A stretch of 64,000 nucleotides of DNA from Salinispora mooreana (GCF_000379065.1 NZ_KB900614.1:2694984-2758983); one strand, 5' to 3'; shown: positions 16,665 to 25,815, numbered from the stretch's first letter. Notes: generated from the letters alone by a model not told the origin. Program-made: numbers and translations.

Positions 16665-18713
16665 TCATCTCGGCGGGTTCGCCGGCCGGTCGAGCGCCGG
16701 GTTGGTCGTGGTCGGCGCGGTGCCGGACCAGGTGACGGTGGTGGTCGCCGGGGTGGAGCGACCGTACTCGGTCGAGACCGCCTCGACCTCGATGGTCACG
16801 CTGGTCTCGGTGCCGACCCGGTCGAGCTGCGGCACGAAGTACGCGTCGTTCGGCGTGGCACCCAGAAGGGTACGGCTGCCGTCCGGGTTGCGACGGTACA
16901 CCTCGTAGTGGTGCACCGTCCCCTGGGCCGGGGGGGTCCAGGCCAGCCGCAGCGTCTGCCGGCTCGCCGAGACGTCGGTGCTGCCCAGGACGGTCAGATC
17001 GGTCGGTGGGGCGACCTGGTCCACCATGCCGTCGTAGACGGCGAGCTGGCCGACCTTGATGTCGTAGGACGGGACCGCCTCGGCGGCCGATGCCCGCAAC
17101 CCGATCTGGGCGATCGTCTTGCCGGCGTACTCGGACAGGTCCAGGACGCGGCGCTCCCAGCCAGTGCCGGAGGTCGAGCCCAGGTCAAGGGGGATGAAGG
17201 TGTCCGGGGCGTCGGTGAACGCCACCGCCGCGCTCAGGTGGGTGGCACCGGCCTGCGGGGTCTTGACGACCGCCGACAGCTTGGTGTCCTCGGCGACCAT
17301 CAGCTTGGTCTGGTAGAGGCGCACGGTGTTCGTGGCGTCCAGCGTGCCGTTGAGGCGCAGCGTCGAACCGCCCTCGTAGGCGTCGGTGAAGTCCAGCGAC
17401 GGCGTCAGTTTCGTGCCGGTCGAGGAGACGACCCACTGGTAGGTCGGCGGCACGTCCTGCAACGACAGGTTGTTCCAGCCGCCGCTGTGCACCTGCTCAC
17501 CCAGGACGTGGTAAGCATCACCGTTTCCGGTATTGAAGCTGGTCACGAAGGGCTTCTGGGTCACCGGAGTGGACTCGGCGACGTAGGTGGCGAGCCCCTT
17601 CCAGGGCGAGGAGGTCGCGGTGTTCGAGGGGTCGCCGTTCGCACCGACCCAGTAGCGAGAATCACGCTCCCGGAAGTCGGCGGGCCCACTCGACGACTTC
17701 CAGGTCCACTCCGGGCGGTAGATGCCCAGGGAGGTGACGTGCGACTCGTCGGCCGGGAACAGGGCGTCCCAGTCGACGTTGGTGTGGTAGCCGTTGGCCT
17801 CGGTGTCGATGCCGGCGTGCAGGTCGTACTCGCTGCGCCGCAGCGACTGCGCGTGGTCCCGCGACTCCGCGAGCCGCTGGCTGTTGGACCACCAGAAGTT
17901 GAGGAACATCGAGTCGGCGACCGGCTTCCGGCCACTACCCAGGAACGCGTCGTTGGCGTCGGTGAGCGCGTTCTGCCAGGAGATGGGGCCGGATTCGGTC
18001 ATCGCGTCGTACCACATGAACTCCAGGCCCTGCTTACGGCCGTGGGTCATGGCGTTGCGCATCTCGGTGGCGAGGGCGGCGTCGCCACCGGTCGTCTCCT
18101 GGTTGATGAACCAGCCCTCGAAGCCGTAGTACTCGGCCACCTCGGCGAGCTTGTCCACGACCGGATAGGTCGAGCCCGACTTGGTGACGAAGTCATGCAC
18201 CCAGTCGATCTTCCCGCCGTAGGCGACCGGCGGGAAGAAGACGGTGCCGTACACCTTGACGCCGTTGCGGTGCGCGGCGTCGATCACCGTGGGGTTCGGC
18301 GCGAGGATCAGGCCCTCGACGGACGATCCACCCCAGAAGACCAGGGTGTCGATGTACTGCCAGTGACCGAAGGCGTAGTAGTTCTCGTCGAGCGAGCCCT
18401 GGGACGGGTTGTCCGACGTCGGGGCGAACGACACCAGCGACGCCACCTCGCCCTCGCCGGCCCGCGCGTTCGGGTTGGCCTTCAGCGCGGGGTCGGAGAC
18501 CCGCTTCTGGAGCGGAACAGTCGCTCGGTTGAAGCGGGCGTCGGGGTCGGTCGCCGGGTCCCAGTCGAGGATCTCGTTCGGGAACCAGTACGAGGCGTAC
18601 GGCTGACTGCCGTCCTGCGGGCTGGTGTTGGCTGCCGCGGTGGGGGCCGCGTTGAGGGTGCTGCCAGCCACGACTGTGGCACCAACCAGCAGGGACAGAA
18701 GCAGGCGTCGCAT
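16665..18713 (-). CDS. secreted GH85 endo-beta-N-acetylglucosaminidase
   Basis: Endoglycosidase expected to cut the chitobiose core of N-glycans on glycoproteins and release a free oligosaccharide. It has 682 residues: a Sec signal peptide (MRRLLLSLLVGATVVAG, cleavage near PTAAA), the GH85 barrel from about residue 35, and the catalytic N204-x-E206 pair in GWFINQETTGG, the family's Asn/Glu signature. A galactose-binding-like beta domain follows (about 400-560), then a fibronectin-III-like domain (about 575-665). It lies upstream of the alpha-mannosidase gene and downstream of the importer genes on the same strand. It may once have had a further binding domain (see 16552-16664). Confidence 0.92.
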   Translation of the reverse strand: MRRLLLSLLVGATVVAGSTLNAAPTAAANTSPQDGSQPYASYWFPNEILDWDPATDPDARFNRATVPLQKRVSDPALKANPNARAGEGEVASLVSFAPTSDNPSQGSLDENYYAFGHWQYIDTLVFWGGSSVEGLILAPNPTVIDAAHRNGVKVYGTVFFPPVAYGGKIDWVHDFVTKSGSTYPVVDKLAEVAEYYGFEGWFINQETTGGDAALATEMRNAMTHGRKQGLEFMWYDAMTESGPISWQNALTDANDAFLGSGRKPVADSMFLNFWWSNSQRLAESRDHAQSLRRSEYDLHAGIDTEANGYHTNVDWDALFPADESHVTSLGIYRPEWTWKSSSGPADFRERDSRYWVGANGDPSNTATSSPWKGLATYVAESTPVTQKPFVTSFNTGNGDAYHVLGEQVHSGGWNNLSLQDVPPTYQWVVSSTGTKLTPSLDFTDAYEGGSTLRLNGTLDATNTVRLYQTKLMVAEDTKLSAVVKTPQAGATHLSAAVAFTDAPDTFIPLDLGSTSGTGWERRVLDLSEYAGKTIAQIGLRASAAEAVPSYDIKVGQLAVYDGMVDQVAPPTDLTVLGSTDVSASRQTLRLAWTPPAQGTVHHYEVYRRNPDGSRTLLGATPNDAYFVPQLDRVGTETSVTIEVEAVSTEYGRSTPATTTVTWSGTAPTTTNPALDRPANPPR

Positions 18714-18767
18714 CCAGGATCACCTCCGATGGGGGTAGGGGGATGGGGGGTGGGTCGGGGCGGGGGA

Positions 18768-19682
18768 TTACCCCTTGATCGCCCCCTCCTCGACGCCGCG
18801 GAAGAAGAACCGTTGCAGCGTCGCGAAGACAATGACGATCGGGATGAACGCGATCATCGTGCCGGCCGCGATAACCCGGGGGTTCGCGGTGAAGGCACCG
18901 CTGAGGTACTGCAGGCCGACGGTGAGGGTGTAGTTCTGCGGGTCGGTCAACACGATCAGCGGCCACAGGAAGTCATCCCAGGCGCCGATGAACGCGAAGA
19001 TCGTGATGACGCTGAGCATGCCCCGCACGTTGGGGAGTCCGACGTGGATCAGCCGTTGCCAGGCTGACGCACCGTCGATCACCGCCGCCTCGTCCATCTC
19101 GTCGGGGATCGCCATGAACGCCGCGCGCATCAACAACACGTTCAGCATGGCGACGGTGGTGGGCAGCGCCACACCGATCAACGTGTCGGCCAGACCGAGG
19201 CTGCGAACCGTCACGTACTGCGAGATGATCGTCACCTCGCCGGGCAGCACCAGGGTGCCGAGCACCAGCGCGAGGAACAGCGTCCGACCCCGGAAGTGCA
19301 GCTTGGCGAGGGCGAACCCGGCCAGGGTGGCGCCCACGGCGTTACCGGTGACCGTCATCGCCGCCACGATCAGCGAGTTCTTGGCGTACGACAGGACGGG
19401 GATCGTCTCGGCCACCCGCAGGTAGTTGTCAAACGTCGGATCGGAGGGAATGAACTGCGGCGTCGAGGTGTAGATGTTCTCGCCGGCGCCTTTCAGGGAG
19501 GTGGACAGCTGCCACACGAACGGCCCGACGGTCACCACCAGCGCCAGCAGCAGCAGCGCGTACCGGAGCAGCTTCTCGCGCCGCCCCATGGTGCCGAAGC
19601 CCGAGCCCCGACGCCGTCGCTTCGGCGCGGGGGCCGGCGTCTTCGCCGGAGCGCCGGCGGGAGGGGTGGTGAGCTGCGTCAT
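18768..19682 (-). CDS. carbohydrate ABC transporter permease (MalG-like)
   Basis: Inner-membrane permease of the CUT1 class, 304 residues. A long Pro/Ala/Arg cytoplasmic N-terminus is followed by six predicted membrane helices, with the EAA loop EAAVIDGASAWQRLIHVGLPN, where the ATPase docks, around residues 200-220. It starts 2 nt after the stop of the preceding permease gene. No ATPase gene is in the cluster, so the system presumably borrows a shared MsiK-type ATPase, as is common in actinomycetes. Confidence 0.92.
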   Translation of the reverse strand: MTQLTTPPAGAPAKTPAPAPKRRRRGSGFGTMGRREKLLRYALLLLALVVTVGPFVWQLSTSLKGAGENIYTSTPQFIPSDPTFDNYLRVAETIPVLSYAKNSLIVAAMTVTGNAVGATLAGFALAKLHFRGRTLFLALVLGTLVLPGEVTIISQYVTVRSLGLADTLIGVALPTTVAMLNVLLMRAAFMAIPDEMDEAAVIDGASAWQRLIHVGLPNVRGMLSVITIFAFIGAWDDFLWPLIVLTDPQNYTLTVGLQYLSGAFTANPRVIAAGTMIAFIPIVIVFATLQRFFFRGVEEGAIKG

Positions 19683-19684
19683 GG

Positions 19685-20557
19685 CTAGGCCGCCTTCCGG
19701 TTCAGGCGCAGGAGGAGAAGCATCGGGCCGACAGTGATCACGAACAACAACAGGCTGAGCGCCGAGGCGTAGCCGAGGTGTCCGGTGAAGCCCCGGCTGT
19801 ACATCTGGATGAGCATGACCAGGGACATGGTCCGCCCGCCGGGCCCGCCGGTGCCGTTGGTGAGGACGAACAACTCGGTGAAGACCCGCAGCGCGGAGAC
19901 GGTGACCAGGACGCTGACCAGCAACATCGTGGTGCGCACCCCGGGCACGGTGACCGACCAGAACCGACGGATCGGACCGGCGCCGTCAACCGCAGCCGCC
20001 TCGTGTAGCTGGCGCGAGACGTTCCCCAAGGCCGACAAGTAGATGATCATGTAGTAACCCAGCCCCTTCCACACGGTGAGGCTGATCGCGCTGAACAGCA
20101 GCAACCAGCGCCCGCTGAGGAAGGGCAGCGGTTCGGTGAGGAAGCCGAGCTGTTGGGCCAGCCCGTTGACCAGGCCGCGGTCCTCCAGCAACCAGGTCCA
20201 GATCAGCGCCACGACCACCGCGGAGGCGATCACCGGGGTGTAGAAGGCCGTGCGAAAGAACGTGATGCCCGGCAGCTTCTTCTCCAACAGCACCGCGAGC
20301 AGCAGCGGCAGGAAGAGCAACAGGGGTAAACAGACCAACATATAGACGATGCTGTTCACCAGCGCGTAGACGAGTTGCTCGTCGTTGAGCATGCGCTCGA
20401 AGTTGGCCACTCCAGTGAAGCTTCCACCGCCGAGTGGCTTGGCGTTGGTGAACGCGAGGACCACGGTGTTGATCGCTGGCCAGAGGTTGAACACCAGCAG
20501 CCAGACGAGGGCAGGCCCGAGCAACAGCCAGGGGGTGAACCAACGCTGAGTTTTCAT
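19685..20557 (-). CDS. carbohydrate ABC transporter permease (MalF-like)
   Basis: Partner permease of the CUT1 importer, about 290 residues with six predicted helices. The EAA loop is at HEAAAVDGAGPIRRFWSVTVPG. I placed the start at ATG 20557 (MKTQRWFTPWLLLGPAL), because the 47 extra codons upstream are Arg/Pro-rich and non-membrane. It lies between the solute-binding lipoprotein gene and the MalG-like gene, all on the minus strand. Confidence 0.92.
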   Translation of the reverse strand: MKTQRWFTPWLLLGPALVWLLVFNLWPAINTVVLAFTNAKPLGGGSFTGVANFERMLNDEQLVYALVNSIVYMLVCLPLLLFLPLLLAVLLEKKLPGITFFRTAFYTPVIASAVVVALIWTWLLEDRGLVNGLAQQLGFLTEPLPFLSGRWLLLFSAISLTVWKGLGYYMIIYLSALGNVSRQLHEAAAVDGAGPIRRFWSVTVPGVRTTMLLVSVLVTVSALRVFTELFVLTNGTGGPGGRTMSLVMLIQMYSRGFTGHLGYASALSLLLFVITVGPMLLLLRLNRKAA

Positions 20558-20660
20558 TACGTCCCGCTTTGCTTTTCCGGTGGGTGGCGTGGCGATGCGG
20601 TAAGTCGCGCAACGACAGGTGACGGCGGGGCCGGCGCCGGGGCAGGGGCAGGGGCGGCGC

Positions 20661-20700
20661 CGGTGCTCGGCCGGCCGGGTTCCGGTCCGGCCGAGCACCG
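20661..20700 (-). terminator. intercistronic hairpin between lipoprotein and permease genes
   Basis: Arms 20661-20674 and 20687-20700 form a perfect 14-bp stem (CGGTGCTCGGCCGG). It sits in the 176-bp gap after the solute-binding protein gene. Such hairpins commonly attenuate or stabilise mRNA so that the binding protein is made in excess of the permeases; that role is inferred. Confidence 0.65.
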
Positions 20701-20733
20701 CTGGTCAGCGTCTGACCGGCCCGGCCGGACCGA

Positions 20734-22014
20734 TCAGTTGTTGAGCAGTTCGTTGCACTTCTCGACTGCCTTGTCCAGCGCCTGCTGCGAGGTGATCTCC
20801 CCGCTGATCGCGAGGGAGAACTGCTGATTGATGAAGTCGGTCATCCCCTGGTCGACGATGACTGGCTTCAACAGCTCCGCCTCAGCCAGCGAGGTGAAGG
20901 CGATCTTCTTCGCGTCCCCGGCGTTGGTGCCGTCGCTCTCGCTGAACTGCGGATCCTCAGCGGAGACAACTGTACTCGGGAAGATGCCGGGCACGACCTC
21001 AGCGAAGGCCGCCTGGTTCTCCGCGTTGGTCACCCAACGGGCGAGGGCGATGGCCGCGGGCAGGTTGTCGCTGCCCTTCGCCACCGACAGCCCCTGGGTG
21101 TACAGCGGCGGGGTGCCGATCGCCGGTGACGCGATGATCTTCTCGGCCAGCGACGGGTTGTCGACCTTGATGGTGTTGATCGAGTTACCGCCACCGGTGG
21201 TCCAGGCGACCTGCTGCTTCTTGAACAGCTCCATGTTGCCGAGGTAGGCGTCGGTCAGCACGTTGCGGGGCAGGAGCCCCTCGGCGAACGCGTCCCGGTA
21301 GGTGTCGAGGACCGCCGCGGCCTCGGGGGTGTTGAAGACGAACTCCTTGCCGTCTGCCGAGAGGATGTCGACTCCGGCCTGGGTCAGGTCCTCGACGCTG
21401 GGCATCCGGCTCAGCAGGTGGACCTTGCCGTCGGACTCCTCCTTGACGATCCGGGCCTGGGCGACCAGTTCCTCAATCGTGGTCGGGAGCTTGGTTTCGT
21501 CCAACCCGTACTGGGACAGCAGCTCCGTGTTCCAGAAGTTCACGTCGGTGTTGAGGTACCACGGGTAGCCGTAGACCCCGGTCTGACCGGCGTACTCGTA
21601 GGAGGCGACGGCGCCCGCGACGTACTCCTCACGGAGTTTGTCGTCGGCCTGGTCGACGTCGAGCAGCAACCCCTGCTCGGCGAGGGGCAGGGCGAAGTCC
21701 GGTGGGAGGTTCGTCACGTCGGGCAGCTCATTGCTGGCCGCCTGGCTGAGCACCTTCTCCGAGTAACCGTCACCGGGCTGGTCCAGCCACTTGACGGTCG
21801 TTCCCGGGTACTTCTCCTCAAAGCCGTCGATAACACCCTGCATGTAATCGGTGAACTTGGGCTTCAGGGCCCAGGTCTGCAGGGTGACAGTGCCTTTGAC
21901 CTCGCCGGTGATGTCGACCTGGTCATCGCTGGAGTCCGTACCGGACAGCCCGCATCCCGCCAGCGCCGTCAACACGGCCGACGACAGGGCAAGCCCGGCC
22001 AAGCGTGTTCGCAT
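20734..22014 (-). CDS. extracellular solute-binding lipoprotein (family 1)
   Basis: Sugar-capture component of the ABC importer, 426 residues. A lipoprotein signal with lipobox LAGC (Cys21) anchors it outside the membrane. The rest is a two-lobe family-1 binding protein with TLQTWALKPKFTDYMQGVID at the start and WYLNTDVNFWNTELL in the middle. It is the first gene of the importer group and is divergent from the LacI gene. The substrate, by context, is probably a mannose-containing oligosaccharide released by GH85. Confidence 0.92.
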   Translation of the reverse strand: MRTRLAGLALSSAVLTALAGCGLSGTDSSDDQVDITGEVKGTVTLQTWALKPKFTDYMQGVIDGFEEKYPGTTVKWLDQPGDGYSEKVLSQAASNELPDVTNLPPDFALPLAEQGLLLDVDQADDKLREEYVAGAVASYEYAGQTGVYGYPWYLNTDVNFWNTELLSQYGLDETKLPTTIEELVAQARIVKEESDGKVHLLSRMPSVEDLTQAGVDILSADGKEFVFNTPEAAAVLDTYRDAFAEGLLPRNVLTDAYLGNMELFKKQQVAWTTGGGNSINTIKVDNPSLAEKIIASPAIGTPPLYTQGLSVAKGSDNLPAAIALARWVTNAENQAAFAEVVPGIFPSTVVSAEDPQFSESDGTNAGDAKKIAFTSLAEAELLKPVIVDQGMTDFINQQFSLAISGEITSQQALDKAVEKCNELLNN

Positions 22015-22099
22015 CTCTCTCCGCCCCTAACTTTTAGTCAGCCGGCCACCCCGTCGGATCGGGCGTGTCCGGTGCTCACAGGCGATCCGCCGGCAATGA

Positions 22100-22136
22100 T
22101 AAACCGGTCTAGTGAACGGACTATCCCCCCGGTTAG
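22100..22136. promoter_or_regulatory. candidate LacI operator in divergent promoter region
   Basis: In the 191-bp gap between the lipoprotein and lacI-type genes, half-sites TAAACCG (22100-22106) and CGGTTAG (22130-22136) are inverted around TAGT-N6-ACTA (22110-22123). A related half-site CGGTTAA occurs at 23279-23285 before the GH5 gene. This fits control of both transcription units by the LacI regulator, but the exact operator is a guess. Confidence 0.4.
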
Positions 22137-22205
22137 AATCACGTGTCAAGAGCGGCCTACCGACCGTCGCTTCTCGGTAGCCGCGTGGAGGGAGAGCGTC
22201 GCCAG

Positions 22206-23225
22206 ATGCAGCGACCGACAATCGCCGACATCGCCCGGCAGGCCGGGGTCTCCAAGGGCGCCGTCTCGTTCGCGCTCAACGGCCGGCCCGGCGTCAGCGA
22301 GGCCACCCGGGCCCGCATCCTCCGGGTGGCCGAGGAGATCAACTGGCGCCCACACAGTGCGGCGCGGGCCCTCGGCGGAGCCCGAGCCGACGCCGTCGGG
22401 CTGGTGATCGCGCGCCCCGCGCGGACCCTCGGGGTGGAGCCCTTCTTCGCTCGCCTCCTCTCCGGTCTCCAGGCGGAGTTCTCCAGTCAGTCGATCGCGC
22501 TGCACCTGATGATCGTCGAGGACACCCGAGCGGAGATCGAGATCTACCGGAGCTGGGTCTCCGAACGCCGGGTGGACGGCCTAATGCTGATCGACCTGAA
22601 GGTTCGTGACCCACGCATCGCCGTGGTGGAGCAGCTCAAGATCCCGGCCGTCGTGGTCGGCGGGCCGGGCCGACACGGACGCGTCTCCTCGGTCTGGGCC
22701 GACGACCGGGCGGCGATGCTCTCGGCGGTGGAGTACCTCGCTGTACTCGGCCACACCCGGATCGCCCACGTGTCGGGGCTACCCGAGTTTCAGCACACCC
22801 AGCGCCGCTCCCGGGCGTTGCGGGACGCCGCCACCCGGCTGACGCTCCCCCGCGCCCGGTCACTGCACACCGACTTCAGCGACGCCCAGGGCGCGGCAGC
22901 CACTCGTAAGCTGCTCGCCGGGGCCGGCCGCCCAACGGCGATCATCTACGACAGCGACCTGATGGCGGTCGCCGGGCTGGGCGTCGCGCTGGAGATGGGG
23001 GTCGCCGTCCCACACGACCTATCGATCATCTCCTTCGACGACTCGGTGTTGGCCCAGCTCACCCACCCCTCCCTCACCGCGCTGTCCCGCGACACCTACC
23101 GCTTCGGCGTGCAGGCGGCCCAGGCCATGATGGCGGTCCTGGCCGACCCCACGAAGACGAAGAACCACAAGACCGAGACGCCACGGCTGATCGCGCGGGA
23201 GAGCACCTCACCGACCCGCAGCTAG
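22206..23225 (+). CDS. LacI-family transcriptional regulator
   Basis: Repressor of 339 residues. The N-terminal helix-turn-helix reads TIADIARQAGVSKGAVSFAL, followed by the hinge NWRPHSAARALGG and a periplasmic-binding-protein-like effector domain (residues 65-335) with VGGPGRHGRVSSVWADD and a late SIISFDDSVLAQLTHPSLT segment. ATG at 22206 follows GGAGGGAGAG; the longer frame adds 21 non-domain residues. It is divergent from the importer/glycosidase genes and is followed by the GH5 gene, so it is the probable regulator of the N-glycan locus. Confidence 0.92.
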   Translation: MQRPTIADIARQAGVSKGAVSFALNGRPGVSEATRARILRVAEEINWRPHSAARALGGARADAVGLVIARPARTLGVEPFFARLLSGLQAEFSSQSIALHLMIVEDTRAEIEIYRSWVSERRVDGLMLIDLKVRDPRIAVVEQLKIPAVVVGGPGRHGRVSSVWADDRAAMLSAVEYLAVLGHTRIAHVSGLPEFQHTQRRSRALRDAATRLTLPRARSLHTDFSDAQGAAATRKLLAGAGRPTAIIYDSDLMAVAGLGVALEMGVAVPHDLSIISFDDSVLAQLTHPSLTALSRDTYRFGVQAAQAMMAVLADPTKTKNHKTETPRLIARESTSPTRS

Positions 23226-23232
23226 GACTCGG

Positions 23233-23272
23233 GTGTCGATACTCGCGTGTCGAGCAATACTCAGGGTGTCGA
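23233..23272 (+). repeat. three GTGTCGA direct repeats before the GH5 gene
   Basis: GTGTCGA occurs at 23233-23239, 23247-23253 and 23266-23272, within the 87-bp gap between lacI and the GH5 gene. Two copies are followed by a nearby ATACTC. They may be a binding site for an activator or simple local duplication. Confidence 0.45.
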
Positions 23273-23324
23273 ATAAATCGGTTAAGCATCCCCCCTGCGC
23301 CTGGCTATCCACATGGAGGACCCT

Positions 23325-24557
23325 TTGATCACCAATGCCCGTACGCTGCCCCACCGAAGGTTCCGCCTCGGCGCCAACTACGTACCGTCCGACGGCTGGT
23401 TCTACAGCTGGCTCGACTTCTCGGCTGACGCGGCCCGCCGCGACCTCGAGGACCTGGCGAGTATCGGCCTGGACCACGTACGCGTCTTCCCGATCTGGCC
23501 ATGGATCCAACCCAACCGCGCGCTCCTGCGCCAACGACCAATCGACGACCTGCTCTCGTTGATCGACGTAGCGGCGGAGTTCGACCTCGGGGTCTCGGTC
23601 GACCTGCTCCAGGGGCATCTGTCCAGCTTCGACTTCCTGCCCTCCTGGGTGCTTACCTGGCACCAGAGCAGCATCTTCACCGACCGGACGGCACGCGACG
23701 GCATCAGCGAGTACGTCCGGCGACTCAGCACCGAGGTCGCGACGCGCCCCAACGTCTTCGCCATCACCCTCGGCAACGAGGTCAACAACCTCTGGCCCGC
23801 CAACCCCACCACCCCCGATGCCTCCCACGAGTGGGCGGCGGAGCTACTCGAGGTGGTCCGCGCCGCAGCGCCCGACGCGCTCCACCTGCACTCCGTCTTC
23901 GACGACGCGTGGTACGCCCCCGATCACCCCTTCCACCCCGCCGAGGCGGTCGAGCTGGGCGATCTGACCACGGTGCACTCCTGGGTGTTCAACGGCACCT
24001 CGCTCATCGATGGGCCGCTCGGGCCGGCCACCACCTCACACGCCGACTACCTGCTGGAGCTCGCCGCCTCGAGCGCCCCCGACCCGACCCGCCCGGTGTG
24101 GCTGCAGGAGGTCGGGGTGCCCCGGCCGGACGTACCGGCGGAGCAGGCCGGTGAATTCGTCGCGCGCACCCTGGCGACGGTGGCCAGCAACCCGGCGCTG
24201 TGGGGCGTCACCTGGTGGTCCTCGCACGACATCGATCGTCGCCTCGCCGACTTCCCGGACCGGGAATACGATCTGGGTCTGTTCACCGTGGACCACCGGC
24301 CGAAGCCGGCCGCGCTCGCCCTGGCCGAGTTCGCCCGCGACACCGCGGCCCACCCGGCGGCCCTGGCTCGACCAGCGCTGGTGGCGCCGATCAACCCGCT
24401 CCAGGAGCCCGCACGGCGGGCGGAGGTCGCGCCGGGGAGCGCGTTCCACCGGGAGTGGGTGCAGGCCCGGCAGACCGAACCCACCGCGATCGTCACCCCG
24501 GACCGGGCGACCGACGAGGGCCACCGCACCGCCCGCGGCCTCGCCCCGGTCCGCTAA
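23325..24557 (+). CDS. GH5-family glycosidase, probable N-glycan-core beta-mannosidase (GH5_18-like)
   Basis: TIM-barrel glycoside hydrolase of about 410 residues, with no signal peptide. Clan-A landmarks are the acid/base E152 in ITLGNEVNN and the nucleophile E262 in VWLQEVGVP (numbered from the TTG start). The N-terminal segment RLGANYVPSDGWFYSWLDF and the overall pattern recall GH5_18 enzymes, some of which hydrolyse Man-beta-1,4-GlcNAc from the N-glycan core. With GH85 and GH38 next door that would complete the pathway, but subfamily and substrate are inferred. GGAGG at 23315-23319 favours TTG at 23325; ATG at 23313 is the alternative but has no ribosome binding site. Confidence 0.8.
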   Translation: MITNARTLPHRRFRLGANYVPSDGWFYSWLDFSADAARRDLEDLASIGLDHVRVFPIWPWIQPNRALLRQRPIDDLLSLIDVAAEFDLGVSVDLLQGHLSSFDFLPSWVLTWHQSSIFTDRTARDGISEYVRRLSTEVATRPNVFAITLGNEVNNLWPANPTTPDASHEWAAELLEVVRAAAPDALHLHSVFDDAWYAPDHPFHPAEAVELGDLTTVHSWVFNGTSLIDGPLGPATTSHADYLLELAASSAPDPTRPVWLQEVGVPRPDVPAEQAGEFVARTLATVASNPALWGVTWWSSHDIDRRLADFPDREYDLGLFTVDHRPKPAALALAEFARDTAAHPAALARPALVAPINPLQEPARRAEVAPGSAFHREWVQARQTEPTAIVTPDRATDEGHRTARGLAPVR

Positions 24558-24578
24558 CCGGGACCCGACGGCCCGGGT

Positions 24579-24621
24579 CGGGTCAGCGCCACAGGCGGCT
24601 ACGGCCGTCGGCGCTGACCCG
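24579..24621. terminator. bidirectional terminator between convergent genes
   Basis: CGGGTCAGCGCC (24579-24590) pairs perfectly with GGCGCTGACCCG (24610-24621). It separates the converging GH5 and SDR genes and can end transcription from both sides. Confidence 0.75.
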
Positions 24622-24630
24622 GCCGGCCGC

Positions 24631-25644
24631 TCAGGTACGACGCCAGGCGAGCAGGCCGACGAGCAGCCCTGCCGCCCCCGCCACCGACACCATCCGGTGC
24701 CGGGACAGCCACGCCTGTGGGCTGTGCCGCAGCGACCGATCGGTGAACGCGCCGTGCGCGCCGAAGTCGTGGCCGCCGGGCCCATCCGCCGGCTGCCACA
24801 GGTTCACCGGCTGATCCGGGCCGACCGGCTGGTCGGTCTGCTGCGAGTCGTACCCCGTCCGGCCCAGGTAGCGATCCAGCAGCCCCGGCACCAGCCGGTT
24901 CCCGAGAACGGTCAGGACGGTGGGCGTCCCCACCCAGTACGCTCGCCGCTGCGGCCGGGCAGCAGCGGCGACGATGGAGCGGGCAGCGACCTCCGGCTCG
25001 TAGATGGGCGGCACCGGCTGGGCGTGCCGCGGCAGCCGGGACAGCAGCCACGAGAACTGTGGGGTGTTCATCGCCGGTAGGTGCACCATGGTGACCTTGA
25101 CGTTGCTCTTGTCGTGCAGCAACTCACAACGGAGCGACTCGGTGAACCCGACGATGGCGTGCTTGGCCCCACAGTAGGCGGCCTGCAGGGGAATTCCCCG
25201 GTACGCCAGCGCCGATCCGACCTGCACGATGGCACCCCGGTCCCGCGGGACCATGTGATCCAGGGCCACCCGGGTGCCATAGACGTAGCCGAGGTAGGCG
25301 ACCTCGGTGGTCCGGCGGAACTCCTCGGGCCGAATCTGCTGGAAGGGCGCGAAGACCGAACTGAACGCCACATTGATCCACACGTCGATCGGCCCCAGTT
25401 CGTCCTCGACCCGCTGGCCGGCGGCGGCGACCTGGTGGTAGTCGGCCATGTCGACCTCGATCGGCACGGCGTGGCCGCCAGCGGCGCGGACATCTTCGGC
25501 CGCGGCGTCGAGACCGGCACGACCGCGGGCCAACAGGGCGATCGTGATCCCCGGCCGCGCCAGCTGCCGTACGGTGGCCCGCCCGACCCCGCCGCTGGCA
25601 CCCGTGACCACCGCCACCTGAATATCCCGTAGCCCGCGCCCCAT
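24631..25644 (-). CDS. SDR-family oxidoreductase with C-terminal membrane anchor
   Basis: NAD(P)-dependent short-chain dehydrogenase of 337 residues. Cofactor motif TGASGGVGRA is at about residues 14-23 and the catalytic YCGAK follows SALAYRGIPLQAA. After the SDR fold (to about 250) comes a 90-residue tail ending in a single hydrophobic helix (MVSVAGAAGLLVGLLAW) and WRRT, so the enzyme is probably tethered to the membrane. ATG at 25644 has GGGAGG upstream; the longer frame reaches back into the divergent gene. Substrate unknown. Confidence 0.88.
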   Translation of the reverse strand: MGRGLRDIQVAVVTGASGGVGRATVRQLARPGITIALLARGRAGLDAAAEDVRAAGGHAVPIEVDMADYHQVAAAGQRVEDELGPIDVWINVAFSSVFAPFQQIRPEEFRRTTEVAYLGYVYGTRVALDHMVPRDRGAIVQVGSALAYRGIPLQAAYCGAKHAIVGFTESLRCELLHDKSNVKVTMVHLPAMNTPQFSWLLSRLPRHAQPVPPIYEPEVAARSIVAAAARPQRRAYWVGTPTVLTVLGNRLVPGLLDRYLGRTGYDSQQTDQPVGPDQPVNLWQPADGPGGHDFGAHGAFTDRSLRHSPQAWLSRHRMVSVAGAAGLLVGLLAWRRT

Positions 25645-25815
25645 CCGCGCCACCTCCCGTAACGGGTTGACCTGCTCCGGTTCTACTCGGGTCAGCACGC
25701 TGTCTACCCGGCCCCGGTCGAGATACTCGGCGGGCGGGGTGTGGGCACCGCGGACGTCGGCGACCGCGGGTGTGGGGCGCCGCCGAACGGGTACCGGGGA
25801 CGGGGAGGTGCTGCC

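Noticed and set aside
19685..20698. Longer start for the MalF-like permease
   Set aside because: The extra 47 residues are Arg/Pro-rich and lie across the intercistronic hairpin region.
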